Assembly (NCBI GenBank): GCA_039029935.1
Contig: JBCCFC010000848.1
Coordinates: forward strand, 1 to 6,149
Origin: G039029935 sp039029935
Lineage (GTDB): Bacteria > Chloroflexota > Anaerolineae > Caldilineales > Caldilineaceae
DNA length: 6,149 nt
Direction: 5' to 3'
Shown piece by piece: positions 1 through 5,298 of this stretch (position 1 is the first letter of the stretch; every line of letters starts with the position of its first letter). Below the pieces are notes generated by a model that ran no database searches, had not been told where the DNA came from, and saw nothing but the letters and a program-made list of their open reading frames with translations. Made by a program: the position numbers and the translations under genes.

Positions 1-1
1 C

Positions 2-352
2 CGCACCAGTGTTATCGACGTCATGTCCAGCGACATTGTGCAGATGGCAAAGCTCAAAGGTGTTCCCAAATGGCAGATTGTCTTTAAACATGCACTCCCC
101 AATGCGCTCCTGCCCACCATTCCAGTTATTGCATTGACGATTGCATGGCTGTTGGCAGGCTTGGTCATCATCGAACGTGTCTTCAACTACCCAGGGTTAG
201 GGCGTGAGATGCTCGAAGCCATTGCCGACCGTGATTTGCCCGTTGTCTTAGCAATTGCCATGTTGCTAGCTGGGGTCTATGTGATTGTCAATCTCATCTC
301 GGATGTCGTCACGTTGCTCTTGAATCCGAAGCTACGCACGATGCGGACATAG
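2..352 (+). CDS. DppB/OppB-type ABC transporter permease, C-terminal part (5' end outside window)
   Basis: This is an inner-membrane channel subunit of a peptide/oligopeptide-class ABC importer, of which only the last 116 codons are visible. The reading frame is open to the left edge (it starts RTSVIDVM), so the ATG at 23 is an internal methionine and not the start. The visible part begins in the cytoplasmic EAA loop that docks on the ATPase (VQMAKLKGVPKWQIVFKHAL, then PNALLPT). It continues with a membrane segment, the family's conserved VFNYPGLGREMLEAIADRD stretch (compare VFxxPGLGrL...RDyP), and a last membrane segment ending NLISDVVTLLLNPKLR, which matches the usual NLlvDllYxllDPRir end. 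The C-terminus therefore looks complete. It lies upstream of the DppC-type partner, as is usual for these operons. The family is certain; the substrate cannot be read from this piece. Confidence 0.93.
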   Translation, partial: RTSVIDVMSSDIVQMAKLKGVPKWQIVFKHALPNALLPTIPVIALTIAWLLAGLVIIERVFNYPGLGREMLEAIADRDLPVVLAIAMLLAGVYVIVNLISDVVTLLLNPKLRTMRT

Positions 353-394
353 CCAAAACTGAATAGTACAGGAAGATCGATCAGGAATTTGTGT

Positions 395-454
395 CCGTAG
401 GTCCGGTTATCAACCGGACATGCTAGACTATCCGGTTGATAACCGGACCTACGG
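395..454. repeat. 24-bp perfect inverted repeat, BIME-like pair of REP units with GTAG heads
   Basis: Arms at 395-418 and 431-454 are exact reverse complements, separated by 12 nt. Each arm is itself a small palindrome: on the + strand GTCCGGTT-ATC-AACCGGAC (401-419), and a near-identical one on the - strand. Each is preceded directly by the tetranucleotide GTAG (397-400 on +, 452-449 on -). A GTAG/GGAG-type head followed by a short hairpin is the known layout of REP units mobilised by RAYT (REP-associated tyrosine) transposases, and two opposed units make a BIME. No run of T follows the structure on either strand, so it is not a normal intrinsic terminator. In a transcript it would form one long hairpin between the two permease genes, and it could protect or attenuate mRNA. 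REP identity is inferred; genome copy number cannot be seen here. Confidence 0.75.
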
Positions 455-470
455 TAGTGATTACAATTAA

Positions 471-489
471 AAAAGGAATAAAATAGTTT
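471..489 (+). promoter_or_regulatory. Weak ribosome binding site for the DppC-type permease
   Basis: AAAAGGA (471-477) precedes the ATG at 490 with about 12 nt between, longer than the 6-8 nt typical elsewhere in this window. No other purine-rich stretch lies closer. The 5' end of the permease has no better-placed start, so this supports the ATG at 490, but initiation may be modest. Confidence 0.5.
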
Positions 490-1407
490 ATGACCGCAGC
501 AACCACAACTGTTGATCAAGTGAATGTACCAGAAAAGCCCAAAGAGCGAGGGTATGTCACCGAAATTTTAATCGGCATGACACGCACACTTTCGGGCAAA
601 GTGGGACTGACGCTACTCATTTTCCACTTGCTTCTCGCACTCACTGCACCAATGATTGTCCCACATGATCCACTGGAAGTCCCTAACTCATCATTGGGAC
701 TCAAACTGAAAGGCCCATCTGCTGAACATCCATTTGGCAATGATCGCATTGGACGCGATGTCCTTTCAAGAACGATGATGGGTGGGCGGATTATGCTATT
801 TGTCACCATCATCGGCATTATCATCGCCATTGCTTGGAGCAGCATTGGTGGGATGTTCTTGGGATTGGTTGGCGGCAAAATAGATGATGCCGTGATGCGT
901 GTTGTGGATGCCGTCCAAGCGATACCGTTTCTGCTCTTTTTACTCCTGATTATCAGTATTGTGGGGACAAATGTCTGGGTCCTCATCCTCACACTGGGCT
1001 TCTTCTTTGGCATCTCACCCCTTCGTATCTTCCGCAACGCCACACTCGACTTTGTGGCTCGTGACTTTATCACAGCAGCCAGAGCCAGAGGCGAAAGCAC
1101 CCTAACAATTGTACAACGCGAACTACTACCAAATGTGTTAGATATTGTTCTGGTGGAAGGGGCCATGCGGTGGTCATGGATGTTGTTGGCCTTTAGCTCG
1201 CTCTCCTTCCTTGGCTTTGGTGTTGCACCACCGACACCCGACTGGGGATTGATGATTTCCGACAGTCGCGGTGTCATGGCGGCGGCTCCTTGGTGGACAT
1301 TCTCGCCGCTGATTGCCCTGAGTACATTGATTATTGCCATCAACCTAACAGCCGACGCCCTTGCCAAAGCCACGGGCCTAGACCGCGCACAAGGGGCTCC
1401 AGTCTAA
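490..1407 (+). CDS. DppC/OppC-type ABC transporter permease
   Basis: This 305-residue integral membrane subunit is the normal length for the family and pairs with the upstream DppB-type protein to form the channel. The first 37 residues are polar and cytoplasmic. Membrane segments are apparent at about 38-57, 98-126, 140-178 (likely two), 217-245 and 268-290. The periplasm-facing signature HPFGNDRIGRDVLSR (residues 80-94) is the family's HPFGTDxxGRDvlSR motif. The EAA loop that contacts the ATPase spans about 188-216 (ARDFITAARARGESTLTIVQ, then RELLPN). The late signature SFLGFGVAPPTPDWGLMIS (239-257) is also canonical. The upstream gap carries the REP-like hairpin, and the downstream ATPase gene starts 2 nt after this stop, pointing to co-transcription and probable translational coupling. 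Family assignment is secure. The transported compound could be a di/oligopeptide, an opine or an oligosaccharide, since all are moved by this class. Confidence 0.95.
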   Translation: MTAATTTVDQVNVPEKPKERGYVTEILIGMTRTLSGKVGLTLLIFHLLLALTAPMIVPHDPLEVPNSSLGLKLKGPSAEHPFGNDRIGRDVLSRTMMGGRIMLFVTIIGIIIAIAWSSIGGMFLGLVGGKIDDAVMRVVDAVQAIPFLLFLLLIISIVGTNVWVLILTLGFFFGISPLRIFRNATLDFVARDFITAARARGESTLTIVQRELLPNVLDIVLVEGAMRWSWMLLAFSSLSFLGFGVAPPTPDWGLMISDSRGVMAAAPWWTFSPLIALSTLIIAINLTADALAKATGLDRAQGAPV

Positions 1408-1409
1408 AC

Positions 1410-3461
1410 ATGAATAACACAAATCGAGAACCAATCATTGAGCTTGACGATCTCTCCGTCGGCTACCGAAACCGCGCTGGTGACATTGTCCATGTCCTAC
1501 GCAACATTGATCTTGCCATCCGCCCAGGCGAAACAGTCGGCATTGTTGGAGAGAGTGGTAGCGGCAAGAGTACGGTTGCCCTGTCGATGATGGCCTATCT
1601 GCGGTCGGGTAGCGAACTGCTCAATGGCTCAGTCAACTTTCATGGCAATGACTTGTATGGTATGTCGTCACGCGAAATTGAAGATCTTCGTGGCAAAAAG
1701 ATTGCCTTGATTCCACAAAATGCGGGACAATCGCTGACGCCAACCATGCGTATCGGCGAGCAGATTGACGAGGCATTGCGACTACATACCAATTTGCCTG
1801 CACCAGAACGGTTACCACGGACCATCGAGTTATTGGGGCAAGTACGTTTACCTGCACCAGAAGAACTGGTGGAACGCTATCCACATGAATTGTCGGGTGG
1901 TCAACAACAACGTGTGGCGGTAGCGATGGCGCTGGCGGGTGAGGCTGAGTTGCTGTTATTGGATGAACCAACAACGGGCTTGGATGTAACCACACAGGCA
2001 CATATTCTTGAGCTACTACGCGACTTGGCCGAAGAGACTGGTACGGCAATGGTCTATGTCAGCCATGATCTGGGTGTAATTACACGGGTGAGCCACCGCG
2101 TCGCAGTCATGTATGCGGGTGAGGTGGTCGAAGACGGCCCATCCAACGATGTAATGGTCAAGCCCAATCACCCTTATGCTCGTGGCTTGCTCGGGTCAAT
2201 TCCACGTCTCAAAGATGAGAACCTGCCAGCATCGTTGCCGGGTACACCACCTGCGGTCGGCTCTATCCTCAGCGGGTGTGCCTTCCGTGATCGTTGCCCT
2301 TTTGCCACTGACATCTGTACCGACAAAGACCCACCGTTGGTTGCTATTCCCGGCAGTCAACCCGTCCATAAGATCCGTTGCCACCACTGGGAAAAGGTGG
2401 TCGAAGAAGAGATGGTGCGCATCGGTAACGAAGTAGATCGATATGGTGGTGATGGTACAGAAAAACCATTGCTCGAGCTCAATGATGTGCAGATCACCTA
2501 TTACAAACGCCGGATGCTTGACCCAATCTTGGGTGTTAAAGCACCGCCACCAACGGTTGACGACATTAGCTTGGCTGTGCGACGGGGTGAAACGTTGGCC
2601 TTGGTTGGTGAGTCAGGGTCGGGTAAATCGACCATCATCCGCACAGTTGCCGGACTCAAGCCACCCAAATCGGGGCAAGTTACCTTTGATGGCGAAAACT
2701 TGAATCTGCCTATTGACCGTCGCGACAAAGAACTACGGCGTCGTATTCAGTTAATTTTCCAAAACCCAGATGCTTCGCTCAACCCACGCCAAACCGTTGC
2801 CGAGATTCTTGCCATGCCGTTGCGTCTCTATTTTGGTGCAGATGAGGCTGAAGTTGATGAGAAATCACGGGCGATTTTGCGGCGTGTGCGCTTAGGCGAG
2901 CATTATATGGAGCGCTACCCCAGCCAACTGTCGGGTGGTGAGAAACAACGTGTTGCCATTGCCCGTGCCTTTGTTGCCGATCCAGAGTTGATCCTCTGTG
3001 ATGAGGTAACATCGGCCTTGGATGTCTCGGTGCAGGCGGCGGTACTCGATTTGCTCTATGAACTCAAAAATGAGGATGATGCCACCTATGTCTTTATCTC
3101 GCATGACTTGGCCGTGGTGAAGGCGGTTTCTGACCAAGTAGCGGTTCTGTACCAAGGTCGGTTATGCGAAGTAGGCCCAGTTAACGACATCTATGTTGAG
3201 CCACATCATCCCTACACCGAAACTCTGCTGGGAGCCGTGTTGGAGCCAGAGCCGGGCAGCGAGCCAAAACTCAATGCAGATGACATTATTGAGTCCAACC
3301 CACCCGCCATCGGGTGTTCATTCCAGCGTCGTTGTCCCTATCACCTTGGTGAAATCTGTGATAAAGAAACACCGCCTTGGCGGATGAATGGTGATGGTGG
3401 ACATAAAATTCGCTGTCATATTCCACTAGATGAGTTATTGGCAGACCAGCAGGAAGCCTAG
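1410..3461 (+). CDS. Fused DppD-DppF-type ABC transporter ATPase (two nucleotide-binding domains in one chain)
   Basis: This 683-residue cytoplasmic motor subunit joins two complete ATPase domains that are separate proteins (about 330 residues each) in the E. coli dipeptide system. Domain 1 has Walker A GESGSGKS (47-54), Q-loop Q103, signature LSGGQ (161-165), Walker B LLLLDE (181-186) and switch H219. Domain 2 has Walker A GESGSGKS (400-407), Q451, signature LSGGE (507-511), Walker B LILCDE (527-532) and H565. Both catalytic sites look intact. Each domain ends in the oligopeptide/dipeptide-transporter C-terminal region with four cysteines: C290, C296, C303, C324 and C636, C642, C650, C669. 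An acidic linker (about 330-352) separates the halves. I chose the ATG at 1410 because homology to the family starts within ten residues of it (PIIELDDLSVGYR). The open frame continues upstream to 1290, but that part only overlaps the permease gene. A loose AAGGGG (1391-1396) is the only ribosome-site candidate, so coupling to the permease stop at 1405-1407 is likely. Confidence 0.95.
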   Translation: MNNTNREPIIELDDLSVGYRNRAGDIVHVLRNIDLAIRPGETVGIVGESGSGKSTVALSMMAYLRSGSELLNGSVNFHGNDLYGMSSREIEDLRGKKIALIPQNAGQSLTPTMRIGEQIDEALRLHTNLPAPERLPRTIELLGQVRLPAPEELVERYPHELSGGQQQRVAVAMALAGEAELLLLDEPTTGLDVTTQAHILELLRDLAEETGTAMVYVSHDLGVITRVSHRVAVMYAGEVVEDGPSNDVMVKPNHPYARGLLGSIPRLKDENLPASLPGTPPAVGSILSGCAFRDRCPFATDICTDKDPPLVAIPGSQPVHKIRCHHWEKVVEEEMVRIGNEVDRYGGDGTEKPLLELNDVQITYYKRRMLDPILGVKAPPPTVDDISLAVRRGETLALVGESGSGKSTIIRTVAGLKPPKSGQVTFDGENLNLPIDRRDKELRRRIQLIFQNPDASLNPRQTVAEILAMPLRLYFGADEAEVDEKSRAILRRVRLGEHYMERYPSQLSGGEKQRVAIARAFVADPELILCDEVTSALDVSVQAAVLDLLYELKNEDDATYVFISHDLAVVKAVSDQVAVLYQGRLCEVGPVNDIYVEPHHPYTETLLGAVLEPEPGSEPKLNADDIIESNPPAIGCSFQRRCPYHLGEICDKETPPWRMNGDGGHKIRCHIPLDELLADQQEA

Positions 3462-3476
3462 CGCTCCCTCCTTTTT
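3451..3476 (+). terminator. Possible weak terminator overlapping the ATPase stop codon
   Basis: AGGAAGC (3451-3457) can pair with GCTCCCT (3463-3469) with one A-C mismatch and a 5-nt loop holding most of the TAG stop, followed by CCTTTTT. This is a marginal intrinsic terminator. The corresponding region of the second unit (5127-5153) keeps the T-run but pairs less well, so function is doubtful. It sits directly before the promoter of the first binding-protein gene. Confidence 0.3.
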
Positions 3477-3480
3477 CTGT

Positions 3481-3510
3481 TTGCCAAATCCTACCTGACC
3501 TACTTATAAT
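3481..3510 (+). promoter_or_regulatory. Sigma70-type promoter of binding-protein gene 1
   Basis: TTGCCA (3481-3486, five of six matches to TTGACA), an 18-nt spacer, then a perfect TATAAT (3505-3510). Transcription would start near 3517, giving a leader of about 88 nt. The same arrangement is kept in the second unit. The binding-protein gene can therefore be expressed independently of the permease/ATPase operon. Confidence 0.75.
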
Positions 3511-3524
3511 GAAATTCTAGTTTT

Positions 3525-3564
3525 TATCGGTTATGCTGGTAAGGTTTTACCAACATAGCTGGTA
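3525..3564 (+). promoter_or_regulatory. Leader hairpin in the 5' UTR of binding-protein gene 1
   Basis: Just after the predicted transcription start, 3525-3535 pairs with 3554-3564 (11 pairs, three of them G-U). A C-A mismatch follows, then TGGTAA (3537-3542) pairs with TTACCA (3547-3552) around a GGTT loop. It matches no riboswitch I recognise. It may stabilise the mRNA of this abundant lipoprotein or regulate it. The equivalent stem in unit 2 is partly broken and rearranged. Confidence 0.5.
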
Positions 3565-3590
3565 TGAGTACAATTTATTAAACTAAATCA

Positions 3591-3604
3591 AAAGGAGATA
3601 CGGT
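3591..3604 (+). promoter_or_regulatory. Strong ribosome binding site, binding-protein gene 1
   Basis: AAAGGAG (3591-3597) lies 7 nt before the ATG at 3605. The same site at the same spacing precedes the second copy. It fixes the start codon, and the signal peptide begins directly there. Confidence 0.85.
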
Positions 3605-4960
3605 ATGCGTCAACAGACATTATCACGCCGACGATTTCTACAGTTCACAGCGGGAGCGGCGGGATTGGCCGCACTTTCAGCCTGTGCAGCACCTGCACCA
3701 AGCGGTGGCGGTTCTTCTAGCGGTGGGGATGCCCCTGCTGTGGAAGTAACCACAATTTCGCTGGGCTTGACTTGGGATGCAACTTTCCAGAAACATCAGG
3801 GGACATTCAATGATAACTTCATGGAAGCGCACCCAGAAATTGAGCTGGATACACAGTACAACACATGGGCAGACCACAACAATATTGTGCCAACGTGGGC
3901 AGCGGCGGACACACTGCCAGACATCATCTATGTGCATGGTAGCCGCGCATTCCCTTGGGCCTTTGAAGGTATCAGCATCAGCATTCAGGACTTTGTAGAC
4001 TCAGACGAAGAGTTCAATGTCGCGGGTGTCTGGGAAGAGTCATTGCGTCTCTATCGCTTCCAAGGCGAACAACATGGTATTCCATATGATCATGGTCCAA
4101 TGCTCATCGGTTACAACAAAGACATCTTTGACGCGGCTGGCATGGACTATCCAGACGAAACATGGGATATGAACAAGTTCCGTGAGGTTGCCAATGAGCT
4201 GACCAATTTGGACGGTGATCAGCCACAGTGGGGTTACACAGCCGAGAATCCAGCCTTTGGCGGCACGTCTGGCCCATCAACATTGGGTGGATGGGGAGCA
4301 CAATTACTCAATGACGATGAGAATCAACTGTTGTTGGACACAGACGAAGCGCGTGAAGCGGTGCAGTTCTGGGTGGACATGATTCATGTTGACAAGTGTG
4401 CGCCAACACCAGCCGAGAGTGAAGCCTTTGAGCAAGGTCCTTGGCTTTCTGGTCAAATCGCCATGGCAAATGTGCCATCATGGGAAACGCCAAGCCTGAC
4501 ACAATTCGCCAGCTTTGGCTGGGACGTTGCACCATGGCCGACTGGGCCTGTTGCTCGTGTAACTGGCTCGTTTGGTAGTGGTTTCAGCATCACCAATGAT
4601 AGTACAGAGGTTGATGCCAGTTGGGCCTTTATGCGTGAATACCTCTCTGAGGAAGGTATGTCCTTTGTGTGGGGTTCTAGTGGTCGCGGTAGCCCAGCGC
4701 GTGAGGCATCTTATGCGTCGTGGATGGATTCAGAAAATGCACCAGAACATGCCAACTACTATCTGGAAGCGTTGTCAGACTATGCAGTCACGGCGCGTCC
4801 ATATCAGACATTGGCCGCAGCTGAGTTGAACGACATCATCAGTCGCCAAGTCACACTGTTGAAGAATGGCGATACAGATGCTACCTCTGCCATTGCTGCA
4901 ATTGTGCAAGAGGGACAGCCTGTGTTGGATGAAGGTTGGGAGCGCTTGCAAGCTGGATAA
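3605..4960 (+). CDS. Tat-exported extracellular solute-binding lipoprotein, family 1 (MalE/UgpB-like), copy 1
   Basis: This 451-residue ligand receptor of an ABC importer would be anchored on the outer face of the cell membrane. The N-terminus has a twin-arginine motif SRRRFLQ (7-13), a short hydrophobic stretch and a lipobox LSAC with the lipidated cysteine at 27. A Gly/Ser-rich tether follows (about 33-41). The mature part shows family 1 hallmarks: an initial strand ISLGLTW (51-57), FxxxHPEIEL (72-81), TLPDIIYV (103-110), a YNKDIFDAAGMDYPDETWDM stretch (170-189), WGAQLLNDDENQLLLDT (230-246) with the following eAvqFW region, and FEQGPWLSGQIAM (275-287). Length is normal for family 1 and shorter than the usual 500-600 residues of the family 5 proteins that serve DppBCDF-type transporters. 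It has its own promoter and terminator. The ligand is unknown; sugar or glycoside is the default family expectation, while the adjacent transporter genes suggest peptide-class cargo. Confidence 0.9.
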   Translation: MRQQTLSRRRFLQFTAGAAGLAALSACAAPAPSGGGSSSGGDAPAVEVTTISLGLTWDATFQKHQGTFNDNFMEAHPEIELDTQYNTWADHNNIVPTWAAADTLPDIIYVHGSRAFPWAFEGISISIQDFVDSDEEFNVAGVWEESLRLYRFQGEQHGIPYDHGPMLIGYNKDIFDAAGMDYPDETWDMNKFREVANELTNLDGDQPQWGYTAENPAFGGTSGPSTLGGWGAQLLNDDENQLLLDTDEAREAVQFWVDMIHVDKCAPTPAESEAFEQGPWLSGQIAMANVPSWETPSLTQFASFGWDVAPWPTGPVARVTGSFGSGFSITNDSTEVDASWAFMREYLSEEGMSFVWGSSGRGSPAREASYASWMDSENAPEHANYYLEALSDYAVTARPYQTLAAAELNDIISRQVTLLKNGDTDATSAIAAIVQEGQPVLDEGWERLQAG

Positions 4961-4990
4961 GCATTAACCAACGGTTTCCCAGTTAGATTT

Positions 4991-5048
4991 TACCAAAGTA
5001 CGCGTCTATGTTAGCATGGGCTAATGTAGGCGCGTACTTTGGTATTTT
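4991..5048 (+). terminator. Long hairpin terminator after binding-protein gene 1
   Basis: TACCAAAGTACGCG (4991-5004) pairs perfectly with CGCGTACTTTGGTA (5031-5044). The stem continues inward for 11 more pairs (5005-5015 with 5020-5030), including three G-U pairs, to a 4-nt loop, for about 25 pairs in total. TTTT follows at 5045-5048. The G-U pairs exist only in RNA read from the + strand (they become A-C on the other strand), which supports an RNA structure of the upstream gene. The T-run is short, so 3'-end protection of the mRNA is an alternative or added role. Confidence 0.7.
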
Positions 5049-5063
5049 GAAAAGGAGTGAATA

Positions 5064-5234
5064 GTGTACAAGCACAAAAATCAAATCATTCACATGGGTG
5101 CTCTTTCTAACGTTTTTGTGACCAGCAGGAAGTCTAGCTTGCCCTCCTTTTTTCTGTTTGCCCAATCCGATTGGACCGCCTATAATGGGCTTCTAGTTTT
5201 TACCAGCCATGCTGATAAGGTCTCACCAACATAG
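5064..5234 (+). other. Short open frame across the duplication joint, possibly a truncated gene start
   Basis: GTG at 5064 follows AAAGGAG with good 6-nt spacing and opens 56 codons (start as Met, then YKHKNQIIHMGALSNVFV) to a TAG at 5232-5234. Only the first 18-19 codons precede the joint at 5119/5120; the rest reads through copied promoter and leader sequence, so the full frame is probably not a real protein. One reading is that the first codons are the 5' end of the gene that originally followed the binding protein, cut off by the duplication. I do not recognise the peptide. Confidence 0.2.
5158..5186 (+). promoter_or_regulatory. Sigma70-type promoter of binding-protein gene 2
   Basis: TTGCCC (5158-5163), a 17-nt spacer, then a perfect TATAAT (5181-5186). 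It is the copied counterpart of the promoter at 3481-3510: the -10 box is unchanged and the -35 box differs at its last base (TTGCCA to TTGCCC). The spacer changed from 18 to 17 nt while flanking bases diverged, which suggests the promoter is still under selection. The predicted leader is about 106 nt. Confidence 0.75.
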
Positions 5235-5258
5235 CAGGTAGGGTCTTGCTGGCTAGTA
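5201..5258 (+). promoter_or_regulatory. Rearranged leader structure of binding-protein gene 2
   Basis: The counterpart of the copy 1 leader hairpin has lost several pairs. However, TACCAGCC (5201-5208) can now pair with GGCTAGTA (5251-5258, 7 of 8 pairs), which lies in bases absent from copy 1. TGCT (5210-5213) and AGCA (5233-5236) can pair inside. The result is a different, larger stem-loop ahead of the ribosome site. This is a by-eye fold only. Confidence 0.35.
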
Positions 5259-5283
5259 AGGGAACAATTTATTAAACCAAATC

Positions 5284-5298
5284 AAAAGGAGATGCGTT
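5284..5298 (+). promoter_or_regulatory. Strong ribosome binding site, binding-protein gene 2
   Basis: AAAAGGAG (5284-5291) lies 7 nt before the ATG at 5299, identical in sequence and spacing to the site of copy 1. Confidence 0.85.

Larger units (their letters stand above)
3444..5119 (+). repeat. Tandem duplication, unit 1 (ATPase 3' tail + promoter + leader + binding-protein gene + terminator)
   Basis: The unit starts at GACCAGCAGGAAGCCTAG, which is the last five codons and stop of the ATPase gene. It matches GACCAGCAGGAAGTCTAG at 5120 (one mismatch). From there similarity runs through the promoter (TATAAT 61 nt into both units), the leader, the ribosome site and the binding-protein gene. 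The offset between units is 1676 nt at the left end and 1694 nt at the start codons, because unit 2 carries 18 extra leader bases. If the duplication was simple and tandem, unit 1 ends at 5119. Confidence 0.85.
4961..5298. other. Intergenic region between the two binding-protein genes
   Basis: This 338-nt stretch holds no convincing gene. In order it contains the hairpin terminator (to 5048); a ribosome-site-like AAAGGAG (5051-5057) with a GTG 6 nt later; a short inverted repeat CACAAAAA (5073-5080) / TTTTTGTG (5113-5120); the duplication joint at 5119/5120; a 16-nt relic of the ATPase gene end; and the promoter, leader and ribosome site of copy 2. No tRNA-like or riboswitch core was recognised. 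Confidence 0.8.

Noticed and set aside
395..454. The inverted repeat as an intrinsic terminator between the permeases
   Set aside because: No T-run follows on either strand (ACGGTAGTGA on +), and the neighbouring genes belong to one operon. REP-like repeat fits better.
516..1373. Long open frame on the - strand opposite the DppC-type permease
   Set aside because: It is antisense to a clear permease with full family motifs. Its translation is low in recognisable structure, rich in Ser/Arg/Pro/Thr, and has no ribosome site, so it is a composition shadow.
1290..1409. N-terminal extension of the fused ATPase from an upstream ATG
   Set aside because: The extra 40 codons overlap the permease in another frame and look unlike any ATPase N-terminus. 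Family similarity starts just after the ATG at 1410.
3517..3604. A known riboswitch or T-box in the binding-protein leaders
   Set aside because: The leaders are about 90-105 nt and contain simple hairpins only. I see no T-box AGGGTGGNACCGCG-like core or recognisable riboswitch motif.
4983..5165. Small - strand frame across the intergenic region
   Set aside because: It runs through the terminator hairpin and the duplication joint, has no ribosome site, and has no recognisable product.
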